From assembly GCF_003610235.1 (NCBI RefSeq), contig NZ_RAPR01000001.1, forward strand, positions 2,542,001-2,606,000: a stretch of DNA of 64,000 nt, given 5' to 3'. The position numbers and the translations under genes were made by a program. The notes beneath the pieces are model-generated. The model ran no database searches, was not told the DNA's origin, and was given only the letters and a program-made list of their open reading frames with translations. Source of the stretch: Catellatospora citrea (GTDB lineage: Bacteria > Actinomycetota > Actinomycetes > Mycobacteriales > Micromonosporaceae). Below are positions 33,513 through 42,157 of this stretch, piece after piece (the stretch's first letter is position 1; each line of letters starts with the position of its first letter).

Positions 33513-35285
33513 TCACTGGAGGAAGGGGCCGCAGTAGGTGGGGGTGAGGGGGGTGCCGGTGAGGGTGAAGGTGACGGCGTCGGGGCAGTGGAAGAGGGGT
33601 TGGGCGCCGACGGCTTCGGTGGTGAGGGTGGAGAGGGTGAGGGAACCGGCGGACTGGATCTGGAGGACGTGGGTGCCGGTGGTGTGGACGCGCAGGTCGG
33701 TGATGGTCACGTTGGTGACGGAGGAGCCGAGGACCTGGAGCGCGGCGTATCTGCTGTCGAGCAGGTCGTTGTCGGTGACGAGCACTTCGCCGGTGAGCGG
33801 GGCGTCCTTGGCGTAGAACCAGAGCGCGCCGATCGGGGTGGCCAGGAACGGGTGGTCGGCCCCGGCGCGCAGGGTGGTGTTGCCCTCGATCCGGGTGACC
33901 CCGCGCAGCAGGGTCGCGGAGAAGCGGTTGCCGACGTGGATGCCGCCGCCCTCGACCTGGATGTCGGCGACGACGTTCGCGCGGACCGTGTTGTCGTGGC
34001 CGCCGTACATCGCGATGCCGTTGGCCAGCATCGGCAGTTGGACCGTGTTGCGTTCGACGGTGACCTGCCGGTCGGCTCCGTACTCGCCGTCGAAGCCGTC
34101 CGGTCCGGCCTCCGACCACAGGGCGATGCCGTCGTCGCCGGTGTTGCGGACCAGGTTGTCGCTGATGACGGCGTTGCTGACACCCTGGTGCAGGTTGATG
34201 CCGTCGGCGGTGACGTCCATGATCCGGCAGCCGGTGACGCGCAGCCCGTCGAACGGCCCGTCGAGCCACATACCGACCTTGACGTGCTGGATCCACAGCC
34301 GCTCCAACACCGAGCCGCCGCCGAGCGCCCCGCCGATCCCGGCCAGCGCGGCCTTGTCGTCGCGCTCGGCGACCTCGCCGATGATCGCCAGGTCGGCGAC
34401 GCGGACGCCCGACGAGGGTTTCGGGGCGGGGTTGCCGTAGACGCCGACGCCCGTGCCGCGCAGTTCGGTGTGCCACATGCCCGCACCCTGCACGGTGACA
34501 CCGTCGACGAGCAGGTGCTGCCCGACGGCGAAGCGGCCCGCGGGCACGTAGAGCATCCTGTGCTGGGTACGGGCCGCCGTGATCGCCTTGGTGAACGCCT
34601 CGCCGGCGGGCTGTGCGCCGCTCGGGTCGGCCCCGAAGTCGGCTACCGACAGGGACCCGGCGGGCTGCGGCAGCGGGGCCGCGACCTGCTCGAACTCGAC
34701 CAGGTCGAGGGTGGTCGGCAGGTCGCCCGCGCGCAGCGTGACCGTCGCCCCGGCGGGCAGGTCGGTGTCGAGCAGGGCGCGGGCACTGTCGTACAGGTGG
34801 CGCTCGCCGCCCTGCGCCGGGTTGTTCGTGAACGGGAAACCGCCGTAGAACCAGCTGTAGCGCGAGGTCAGCGCCAGCGGCGGCAACGTCGCCCCGGCCG
34901 CCTCCAGGTGGAGCACCGCGTCCTGCCCACGACCGTCAGCGCTGTCGGGGATCGAGAAGCGCACGTTGACCGCGTTCGCGGGCGCGGACAGGGTGACGGT
35001 CAGCCGCTGTCCGGGCTGGAGGGTGACCGCCATCCGTCCGGAGGCCTCCCCCGCGAGCGTCCCGTGGCGGCGGTCCGGCCCGATCAGGGTCCCGTCGGTG
35101 CTCACGTGCTCCGCCTCGTACGCCCGCCAAGGCAGTGACGCCCCACGCCCGGTGATGTCACCGACGGTGGCCAGGCGCGGCGGCGCGGGCGCGGGCTCGT
35201 CCGCCCTCGGCCAGCCCCGCGCGACAGCCGCACCGGCCGCCACGACCACAGCCACGACCAGCGGGATCAGCACTTTGCGCGACAT
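33513..35285 (-). CDS. Secreted GH87-type beta-helix glycosidase A (alpha-1,3-glucanase candidate)
   Basis: 590 residues from ATG at 35285 (GGAG eight nt upstream). A hydrophobic signal/anchor (residues 4-24) is followed by a beta-sandwich domain opening WRAYEAEHVSTDGTLIGPDR, shared with the two other GH87-type genes. The right-handed beta-helix starts near residue 215 (SVADFGADPSGA). It carries TADGINLHQGVSN (Asp361) and RNTGDDGIALWSE (Asp384, Asp385). The 23-residue Asp spacing equals, from memory, the catalytic Asp triad of characterised GH87 alpha-1,3-glucanases. Endo-hydrolysis of alpha-1,3-glucan outside the cell is the inferred role. Confidence 0.78.
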   Translation of the reverse strand: MSRKVLIPLVVAVVVAAGAAVARGWPRADEPAPAPPRLATVGDITGRGASLPWRAYEAEHVSTDGTLIGPDRRHGTLAGEASGRMAVTLQPGQRLTVTLSAPANAVNVRFSIPDSADGRGQDAVLHLEAAGATLPPLALTSRYSWFYGGFPFTNNPAQGGERHLYDSARALLDTDLPAGATVTLRAGDLPTTLDLVEFEQVAAPLPQPAGSLSVADFGADPSGAQPAGEAFTKAITAARTQHRMLYVPAGRFAVGQHLLVDGVTVQGAGMWHTELRGTGVGVYGNPAPKPSSGVRVADLAIIGEVAERDDKAALAGIGGALGGGSVLERLWIQHVKVGMWLDGPFDGLRVTGCRIMDVTADGINLHQGVSNAVISDNLVRNTGDDGIALWSEAGPDGFDGEYGADRQVTVERNTVQLPMLANGIAMYGGHDNTVRANVVADIQVEGGGIHVGNRFSATLLRGVTRIEGNTTLRAGADHPFLATPIGALWFYAKDAPLTGEVLVTDNDLLDSRYAALQVLGSSVTNVTITDLRVHTTGTHVLQIQSAGSLTLSTLTTEAVGAQPLFHCPDAVTFTLTGTPLTPTYCGPFLQ

Positions 35286-35328
35286 CGACGACTCCTGCGG
35301 ATGGGTGAGCCGGGCGGGTTGGGGAAGG

Positions 35329-35365
35329 ACCCGCGGCGGCGGTCCGCTCAACCGCCGCCGCGGGT
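35329..35365 (-). terminator. Hairpin between GH13 and GH87 A genes
   Basis: Perfect 15-bp stem ACCCGCGGCGGCGGT with a 7-nt loop, 6 nt past the GH13 stop. It may end or attenuate the transcript before GH87 A. Confidence 0.65.
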
Positions 35366-35371
35366 GGTCTG

Positions 35372-36991
35372 TCAGGCGGTGCGCAGCCAGGCCGAGGCGT
35401 CGGCGGGCAGTCGCCCGTCGGTCAGCTCGATGCTGGTCAGCAGCACCGCGGTGTGCGCGGGCAGGTCGACCGGTTCGGCGGACAGGTTCACCACGCAGGT
35501 GAAACCGCCGGGCCGGGTGAACGCGACCACCTCTTCCGGGGTGTCCAGCCAGGTCATCGGCCCGTCGCCGAGCCCGGCCTCGGTGCCCCGGATGGCCAGC
35601 GCGGCCTGGTAGAGCCGCAGCATCGAGCCGGGATCGGCCTGCTGGGCCTCGACCGTCAGGTGCGCCCAGTCCGGCTGCGGCAGCCAGGCCGGCGCGGCGC
35701 CGGACGGGCTGAAGCCGTGCGAGACGCCGGTCGACGACCAGGGCAGCGGCACCCGGCAGCCGTCGCGGCCCGGGTCGGTGCCGCCGGAGCGGTGGTAGAT
35801 CGGGTCCTGGCGGGTGTCGTCGGGCAGCCGCTCGACGTCGGGCAGGCCCAGCTCCTCACCCTGGTACACGTACACCGAGCCGGGCAGGGCCAGGGTCAGC
35901 AGCGCCGCCGCGCGGGCCCGGCGCAGGCCGAGCGCCGCGTCGGTGGGCATGAGGTGGCGGGCCTGACGCAGCGCGTGCTCGAAGCCGGTGTCGGTGCGGC
36001 CGTAGCGGGTCACCGTACGGGTGACGTCGTGGTTGGCCAGCACCCAGCTGCTCGGTGCGCCGACCGGCGCGTGCGAGGCCAGCGTCGCGTCCACGCAGTG
36101 CCGCAGCGACTTCGCGTCCCACGGGCAGCCGAGGAAGTGGAAGTTGAACGCGGCGTGCATCTCGTCGGGGCGCAGGTACAGCGCGAACCGGTCGATGTCG
36201 GCCAGCAGCACCTCGCCGATGAGCGCCCGCGGCGCGTCGTACGAGTCCGCGATGACGCGCCACGACCGGTAGATGTCGTGGATGGCGTCGCGGTCCTCGA
36301 ACGGGTGCGGGGTCGGCGGCGCGGACGGGTCGAAGTCGGCCAGCGTCGGGTCCTTCACGCACAGCGCGGCGGAGTCGATGCGGATGCCGTCGATGCCGCG
36401 GTCGAACCAGAACCGCAGGATGTCCTCGAACTCGGCCCGGACCAGCGGGTTCTCCCAGTTCAGGTCGGGCTGCTCGGGGGCGAACAGGTGCAGGTACCAC
36501 TCGCCGTCGGCGACCCGGGTCCAGGCGGGGCCGCTGAAGATGGAGTTCCAGTCGTTGGGCGGCAGCTCGCCGTGCTCCCCCCGGCCGGCCCGGAACCAGA
36601 ACAGGTCCCGGGCCGGTGAGCCCGGCCCCTCTGCCAGCGCGCGCTGGAACCACGCGTGGGCGTCGGAGCAGTGATTGGGCACGATGTCGATGATGATGCG
36701 GATGTCGCGCTCGTGCGCCTCCGCGATCAGCAGCTCCGCCTCTTCGAGGGTGCCGAAGGACGGGTCGATGTCGCGGTAGTCGGCCACGTCGTAGCCGGCG
36801 TCCGCCATCGGCGACGGGTACCAGGGGCTGAACCAGATCGCGTTGATCCCGAGCTGGTGCAGGTACCCGAGCTTGGCGCGGATACCCGCCAGGTCGCCCA
36901 CCCCGTCGCCGTTCGCGTCGGCGAACGAGCGCGGGTAGACCTGGTAGATGGCGGCGTGGTGCCACCAGTCGCGGGTGTCGTTGTGGAACAC
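35372..36991 (-). CDS. GH13 alpha-glucosidase
   Basis: 539 residues with no signal peptide, so cytoplasmic. GH13 regions are all present: IYQVYPRSFADANGDGVGDL at the N-terminus, DIVPNHCSD (region I), GIRIDSAALC (nucleophile Asp, region II), LIGEVLL (acid/base Glu, region III) and VLANHDVTRT (region IV). The overall pattern fits actinobacterial alpha-glucosidases that cleave short alpha-glucosides. Placed between two GH87-type genes and downstream of a sugar importer, it probably hydrolyses imported nigero-oligosaccharides to glucose. Confidence 0.92.
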   Translation of the reverse strand: MFHNDTRDWWHHAAIYQVYPRSFADANGDGVGDLAGIRAKLGYLHQLGINAIWFSPWYPSPMADAGYDVADYRDIDPSFGTLEEAELLIAEAHERDIRIIIDIVPNHCSDAHAWFQRALAEGPGSPARDLFWFRAGRGEHGELPPNDWNSIFSGPAWTRVADGEWYLHLFAPEQPDLNWENPLVRAEFEDILRFWFDRGIDGIRIDSAALCVKDPTLADFDPSAPPTPHPFEDRDAIHDIYRSWRVIADSYDAPRALIGEVLLADIDRFALYLRPDEMHAAFNFHFLGCPWDAKSLRHCVDATLASHAPVGAPSSWVLANHDVTRTVTRYGRTDTGFEHALRQARHLMPTDAALGLRRARAAALLTLALPGSVYVYQGEELGLPDVERLPDDTRQDPIYHRSGGTDPGRDGCRVPLPWSSTGVSHGFSPSGAAPAWLPQPDWAHLTVEAQQADPGSMLRLYQAALAIRGTEAGLGDGPMTWLDTPEEVVAFTRPGGFTCVVNLSAEPVDLPAHTAVLLTSIELTDGRLPADASAWLRTA

Positions 36992-37026
36992 GGGTACCTG
37001 CCTTCAGTGATTCGCAGTGGGTCCGG

Positions 37027-39987
37027 TCAGAAACCGCTGTTGCCGGGGCCGCGGTTGAGCGTGTAGCCCAGCCGGTCGATCAACCCGCCGCCCGCGGCGC
37101 CGGAGACGGTGACGTACGTGACGTACGCGCTGCCCGCGGCGTTGAGCTCGATCCCGTACGTCCCGGCGCCGTTGACGGTGACGTGGTCGAGCGTGAGGTT
37201 GGTGATGTTGCGCTGGAAGCTGAGCAGGATGCCCTGGTACGTGGAGTCGACGATGTCGACGTCCAAGACCTGGACCGGGGCCGTGATGTCGGTGGCCTCC
37301 GCGTAGATCCACAGGCCGCCCAGCGACGAGTTCCAGTTGCGCTCGAAGCTGGAGGTGCGGGTCAGCGTGTTGCGCTGCACCGAGGTGGTGTTGCTGAACG
37401 GCAGCGCCCCGTGCCAGGTGCTGATGGCGATGCCGGACCCGGCGTACACCGAGTCGCTGATCAGGTTGTCCTCGATGCGGTTGCCGTTGCCGCCGTAGAT
37501 CGCCGCGCCGTTGGCCAGCATCGGCAGCGCCACCGTGTTGAAGGTGAACGCGCTGTTGGTGACCGGTGCCGAGTTGGACCACATGGCCAGCGCGTCGTCG
37601 CCGGTGTTGCGCAGCGTGCTCTGGTCGACGCGCACGTTGGTCGCGCCGCCGTTGACGTTCACGCCGTCGGCGAAGATGTTGCGCATCCGGGTGCCGACGA
37701 CGTACAGGCCGTTGGTGCCGGTGGACGGCCACATGCCGACCTTGGTGTGCTCCAGCCAGACGTTGCTGACCAGCGAGCCGGTGCCGAAGTTGCCCTCGAT
37801 GCCCGCGTCGAACGCGCTGTCGTCGCGGTAGCGCACGTCGCCGGCCAGGGTGAAGTCGGCCAGCCGCACGTTGGAGCCGGTGGCGAAGAAGCCGCCCTTG
37901 CCGTTGGCGCCCTTGATGACGGTGTGCCACACGCCCGCGCCGCGCAGGCTGACGTTCTGGATGTTGAGCCGCGCGTTCGTGACGAACGTGCCGGCCGGCA
38001 CCCACAGGCCCTTGCCCTGGCTCTGCGCCGCCGAGATGGCGCTGTTGAACGCGTTGGTGTCGTCACCGGCGTCGTTGGCGACCGCGCCGTAGGAGGTCAC
38101 GTTGAGGTAGTCGGCCGGGGCGGACAGCGCCGCCGGGGCGACCTCGGCCTCGATCAGGTCGATCGTGTAGTAGGCCGCGCTCGACGAGGCGTCCTTCTGC
38201 AGCTTGACGACCGTGCCCGCAGGATAGGTAGTGCCCAGTAGCACCCGCACGTCGTCGAAGAACCGGTGCGGCTCGCCGCCCGCCGGGTTGTTGTTGTACG
38301 GGTAGGCCCCGTACACCCAGCTGTAGACCGAGCTGAGGCTGACGTCCTGGATCTTCGTGCTGCCCGCGTACAGCGCCAGCGGGTTGGTGTTGCCGGTGCC
38401 CGCCGCGTTGTCCGGGATCGAGTAGCGGATCACGAACGCGTTCGCCGGCTTGGTCAGCGTGACCTGCACGTACTGACCGGTCGAGGACAGCTTCACGGCG
38501 CGGCGGCCGGACGCCTCCGACGGCTCGGTCAGGTAGGCCCGGTTCGGCCCGATCAGCGCCGCGTTGGTGCTGCCCGACTCGGCCTCGTACACGGTGTAGG
38601 GCAGGGTCGCGCCGCGCGTGGCCAGGGCCGTTCCGCTGCCGACGGTGATGTTGTCGAGCAGTACGTTGCCGGAGTCGCCCGAGTCGTACTGGTACCCGAT
38701 GATGTTCAGCCCGGCGCGCAGGGTGAGGCTCTGCGCGGCGTTGAGCCACCCCGAACCGGCGGGCAGCGACAGCTGGCCGGTCTTGAGGTCGTTGACGTAC
38801 ACCGACACGGTGCGGGCCGCCCCGTTGGTATTGGTGTAGCGCAGCGTCACCGTGGTCGCCCCCGCCGTGGTGGCGTTGACGGTGCGGATCACCCGGGCCC
38901 CGGCCGTGGTCAGGCCGGTCACGTAGCCGCTGCCGGTGTAACCGCCGGTGCCGGCCGCGGTCGACGCGCCGCCGGAGGTGAACCCGGTCTCCAGCTCGTA
39001 GCTCACGCCGGTGGGCGGCGGGGTCGGGCTGGTGCTCGGGGTCGGCGTCGGGCTCGGCGGGGTCGTCCCGGACACGGTGAGGTGGTCCAGGTTGATGTTG
39101 CCCGAGTCGGTGCTGTCGAACTTCAGCGCGACCGTGTTGTTCCCGGCGTTGAGCGACACCGACTCGGCGATCGTGCCCCAGGTGTCCCAGTTCGCGGTGG
39201 CCGGCAGGTTGATCTGGCGCAGCTTGGCGCCGTTGACGTACAGCGACAGGGTCATGTTCGCGCCGGTGCCGTTGGCGTAGCGCACGGTCACCGTGGCGGT
39301 GCCCGCGCCGGCGACGTTCACGGTGAACGACGTGTTCGCGTTGCCCTTGTTGCCGTCGGTGTAGCCGCCCACGAACCCGGAGCCGGTGAAGCCGGGGTGG
39401 TCCGTGGCGACGGTCGCGCCGCCGGACAGCGAGGCCGACTCGGCCTCGTACTGGCCCGCGGGCGGGGCCGCGATGTCGGCGACGGTCAGGCTGTCCAGGT
39501 TGACGTTGCCCGAGTCGGCGCTGTCGAACTTGTAGGACACGGTGCTGTTGCCGCCCGCCAGCGACAGGGTCTCGACCTGGGTGCCCCAGGTGTCCCAGTT
39601 GGCGGTGGCGTTGAGGCTGACTTGCTTGATCTTCGTGCCGTTGACGTACAGCGACAGGGTCTTGGTCGCCGTGGTGCCGTTGGCGTAGCGCAGGGTCAGC
39701 GTGCGGTTGGCCGTCCCGGACACGTTCACCGTGAACGTCAGGTTGGCGTTGCCCTTGTTGCCGTCGGTGTAACCGCCGACGAATCCGGTGCCGGTGTAAC
39801 CGGTGTGGTCGGTGGCCACCACGGTCCCGCCGGACCGCGCGGCCGACTCGGCCTGGTACGTCGTGGTGGCGGCGGACGCGGGCAGGGCCGTGAGCAGGCC
39901 TGCGCCGAGGGTGAGCACGGTCGCGGCGAGCGCGGCCAGCAGGGTGCGAGCGGGGATGCGTGGAGCGGTGCGATGGTGCAGCGTCAT
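37027..39987 (-). CDS. Large secreted GH87-type enzyme B with three CBM35-like modules
   Basis: 986 residues with a signal peptide to about residue 40 (ALPASA). Modules follow: CBM35-like 1 (about 43-172), CBM35-like 2 (180-308), a Pro/Thr/Ser linker, CBM35-like 3 (330-458), the YEAESGSTNAALIGPNRAYL beta-sandwich shared by all three GH87 genes, and a beta-helix from about 620. Catalytic Asps would be Asp774 in FADGVNVNGG and Asp797/Asp798 in RNTGDDALAMWS. Modules 1 and 2 are close duplicates, both with GFVGGYTDGNKGNAN. A secreted enzyme that grips insoluble alpha-1,3-glucan is the best reading. Confidence 0.8.
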   Translation of the reverse strand: MTLHHRTAPRIPARTLLAALAATVLTLGAGLLTALPASAATTTYQAESAARSGGTVVATDHTGYTGTGFVGGYTDGNKGNANLTFTVNVSGTANRTLTLRYANGTTATKTLSLYVNGTKIKQVSLNATANWDTWGTQVETLSLAGGNSTVSYKFDSADSGNVNLDSLTVADIAAPPAGQYEAESASLSGGATVATDHPGFTGSGFVGGYTDGNKGNANTSFTVNVAGAGTATVTVRYANGTGANMTLSLYVNGAKLRQINLPATANWDTWGTIAESVSLNAGNNTVALKFDSTDSGNINLDHLTVSGTTPPSPTPTPSTSPTPPPTGVSYELETGFTSGGASTAAGTGGYTGSGYVTGLTTAGARVIRTVNATTAGATTVTLRYTNTNGAARTVSVYVNDLKTGQLSLPAGSGWLNAAQSLTLRAGLNIIGYQYDSGDSGNVLLDNITVGSGTALATRGATLPYTVYEAESGSTNAALIGPNRAYLTEPSEASGRRAVKLSSTGQYVQVTLTKPANAFVIRYSIPDNAAGTGNTNPLALYAGSTKIQDVSLSSVYSWVYGAYPYNNNPAGGEPHRFFDDVRVLLGTTYPAGTVVKLQKDASSSAAYYTIDLIEAEVAPAALSAPADYLNVTSYGAVANDAGDDTNAFNSAISAAQSQGKGLWVPAGTFVTNARLNIQNVSLRGAGVWHTVIKGANGKGGFFATGSNVRLADFTLAGDVRYRDDSAFDAGIEGNFGTGSLVSNVWLEHTKVGMWPSTGTNGLYVVGTRMRNIFADGVNVNGGATNVRVDQSTLRNTGDDALAMWSNSAPVTNSAFTFNTVALPMLANGAAIYGGNGNRIEDNLISDSVYAGSGIAISTWHGALPFSNTTSVQRNTLTRTSSFERNWNSSLGGLWIYAEATDITAPVQVLDVDIVDSTYQGILLSFQRNITNLTLDHVTVNGAGTYGIELNAAGSAYVTYVTVSGAAGGGLIDRLGYTLNRGPGNSGF

Positions 39988-40179
39988 TGCGTACTCCCTT
40001 CACTTGCGTCGGTGTGTCCCCCGTGGCGGTGGAACCCGGCTGCCGTCGCCGGGCGGCGGCGGACGACCGTGTTCCGGGCAGCACCGACCGGCCCCCGGGC
40101 ATGGCGGAGCCGGGCGGCGATGCGTGAGCGGATCTTTCAGCGGCCGCCACCGGGCGGGCGGCCGGAATCTGGGTGCGGC

Positions 40180-41067
40180 CTACCCCTTGAGGGCTCCTGC
40201 CGACAGGCCGTTGAGGATGCTGCGCTGGAAGATCATGAAGAGGACCACCATCGGGATGCTGGCGATGGCGAGGGCCGCGAACATCTCGTTGTTGGTCACC
40301 CGGCCGGTTTCCGCCAGCCGGCTCAGCGCCACGCTGATGGTCTGGCCCTCGGGATCCTGCAGGACCAGCAGCGGCCAGAGGAAGTCCTTCCAGGACCCGA
40401 TGATCGCGAAGATGGAGACCACCGCCAGCACCGGGCGCGACAGCGGCAGGATGATGTGCCACAGCAGGCGCAGGCGACCGGCGCCGTCGATGCCCGCCGA
40501 GTCCAGCAGGTCGTTCGGGATCTGGTCGAAGAAGCGTTTGAGCACGTAGATGTTGAACGCGTTGGCGGCACCGGGCAGCCACAGTGCCCACGGGGTGCTC
40601 AGCAGGTTCACCCCGAAGATCGGCACCTCGGCAACGGTCAGGTAGGCGGGCACCAGGAGCGCCGCGGCGGGCAGCATCAGGCTGGCCAGCATGCCGCCCA
40701 GCACGACGTTGCCGAGCACCGGGCGCAGCTTCGACAGGGCGTACGCCGCCGCCACGTCGACGATCAGCTGGATGAGCCAGCCGCCGAGCGCGTAGAACGC
40801 CGTGTTGATCATGTAGCGGCCGACCTCCAACCGGTTCCACGCGTCGACGTAGGTCTGCGGGTGCCATGAGGTCGGCAGGATGGTCGGCGGCGTCTGGGCC
40901 AGCTCGATCGGCGTCTTGAAGGCACCGATGATCATCCAGTACAACGGGCCGAGGAAGGCCAGCACGAAGGCCACCCCCAGCGCGCCGAGCACCAGCCGGT
41001 AGATCAGGCGGCCGTGGCCGCGGCGCAGGTCGGCTTCCGAGATCAGGGATCGCGTCGTAGCACTCAT
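40180..41067 (-). CDS. Sugar ABC transporter permease, MalG/CUT1 type
   Basis: 295 residues, six membrane helices. The EAA loop reads SAGIDGAGRLRLLWHIILPL near residue 193. It begins 12 nt after the MalF-type gene, so cotranscribed. Together they form the channel of an oligosaccharide importer. No ATPase is encoded in the locus; by analogy with Streptomyces, a shared MsiK-type ATPase elsewhere is expected. Confidence 0.93.
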   Translation of the reverse strand: MSATTRSLISEADLRRGHGRLIYRLVLGALGVAFVLAFLGPLYWMIIGAFKTPIELAQTPPTILPTSWHPQTYVDAWNRLEVGRYMINTAFYALGGWLIQLIVDVAAAYALSKLRPVLGNVVLGGMLASLMLPAAALLVPAYLTVAEVPIFGVNLLSTPWALWLPGAANAFNIYVLKRFFDQIPNDLLDSAGIDGAGRLRLLWHIILPLSRPVLAVVSIFAIIGSWKDFLWPLLVLQDPEGQTISVALSRLAETGRVTNNEMFAALAIASIPMVVLFMIFQRSILNGLSAGALKG

Positions 41068-41079
41068 CGGAGATCCTCC

Positions 41080-42042
41080 TCAGTCGGCCTTGCGGGTGAG
41101 CCGCAGGTAAAGGGCCGAGAACGCGCCGAGCACGATGAAGAGCAGCACGCTCATCGCCGCGGCCATGCCGAAGTCGTTGTTGACGGTGAACGCGTACCGG
41201 TAGATGAGGATCATCACCGTGATGGTCTCGGGATTCGTGGCGCCGGTGAGCTGGTAGGGCTCGATGAAGACCTGCATGGTGGCCACGATCTGCAGCAGCA
41301 GCAGAACCAGCATGATGAAGCGCATCTGCGGGATCGTCACGTGCCGGATGCGCTGCCACACCGAGGCGCCGTCGAGTTCGGCCGCCTCGTAGAGCTCACC
41401 GGGGATGCCGGCCAGCCCGGCCAGGTACATGATGGTCGCGCCGCCCATGTTGGCCCAGGTCGAGACCAGCACCAGCGAGATCATCGCCATCTTCGGGGAC
41501 TGGGTCCAGTCGGAGGTGGGCAGGCCCACGCCGGACAGGATCGCGTTGAACAGGCCGGTGCCGGGATCGTAGAAGTACTGCCAGAGCAGCACGCTGACGA
41601 TCGGCGGCAGCATCACCGGCAGGTACACCGCGAACCGGAAGAAGCCTTTGGCGTGCCGGAACTCGTTGATGACCAGCGCCAGCACGAACGGCACCGCGAA
41701 CCCGAACAGCAGCGCCAGGCCGGTGAACTCCAGCGTGTTCAGCCAGGCGGTGGCGAACAGCGGGTCTTCGAGCACGGCCGTGTAGTTGTCCATGCCGACC
41801 CAGATCGGGTCGGTGACGAAGTTGTCCTGCTGGAAGCTGAGGATGATGCCCTTGACCAGCGGATACCAGGAGAACAGGGCGAAGCAGAGCAGGCCGGCCG
41901 CGAGGAACGCGTACGCCTGGAGGTTGTCACCGATCCTGCGGCGCAACCGCGCCGCGCGGGCCGAACCCGGCCCCTCGGGCGCATCGGCGCGCCCCGTCCC
42001 CCGTGTCACCGCTGCCGAGCTCTGCGGCGCGATCACCGTCAT
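41080..42042 (-). CDS. Sugar ABC transporter permease, MalF/CUT1 type
   Basis: 320 residues from ATG at 42042. An Ala/Arg-rich cytoplasmic N-terminus precedes six helices. The EAA loop is LYEAAELDGASVWQRIRHVT near residue 218. It follows the binding-protein gene across a large stem-loop and precedes the MalG-type permease by 12 nt. Confidence 0.93.
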   Translation of the reverse strand: MTVIAPQSSAAVTRGTGRADAPEGPGSARAARLRRRIGDNLQAYAFLAAGLLCFALFSWYPLVKGIILSFQQDNFVTDPIWVGMDNYTAVLEDPLFATAWLNTLEFTGLALLFGFAVPFVLALVINEFRHAKGFFRFAVYLPVMLPPIVSVLLWQYFYDPGTGLFNAILSGVGLPTSDWTQSPKMAMISLVLVSTWANMGGATIMYLAGLAGIPGELYEAAELDGASVWQRIRHVTIPQMRFIMLVLLLLQIVATMQVFIEPYQLTGATNPETITVMILIYRYAFTVNNDFGMAAAMSVLLFIVLGAFSALYLRLTRKAD

Positions 42043-42082
42043 CGTCGTGCTTCCTTCCCTGCTGCGCTGAACCTTGGGCAGG

Positions 42083-42149
42083 TGGGTCCCGGACCCTCGC
42101 CGGTGGTCGTCCTGCTGGACTCCCACCGGCGCCCCCGCGGTCCGGGACC
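42083..42149 (-). promoter_or_regulatory. Two-tier stem-loop between sugar-binding protein and permease genes
   Basis: Outer arms GGGTCCCGGACC (42083-42094 with 42138-42149) and inner arms CGCCGGTGG (42097-42105 with 42122-42130) are all perfect. It starts 8 nt after the binding-protein stop. Such structures commonly protect the binding-protein mRNA end and lower permease expression; this use is inferred. Confidence 0.65.
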
Positions 42150-42157
42150 CTACCGCG

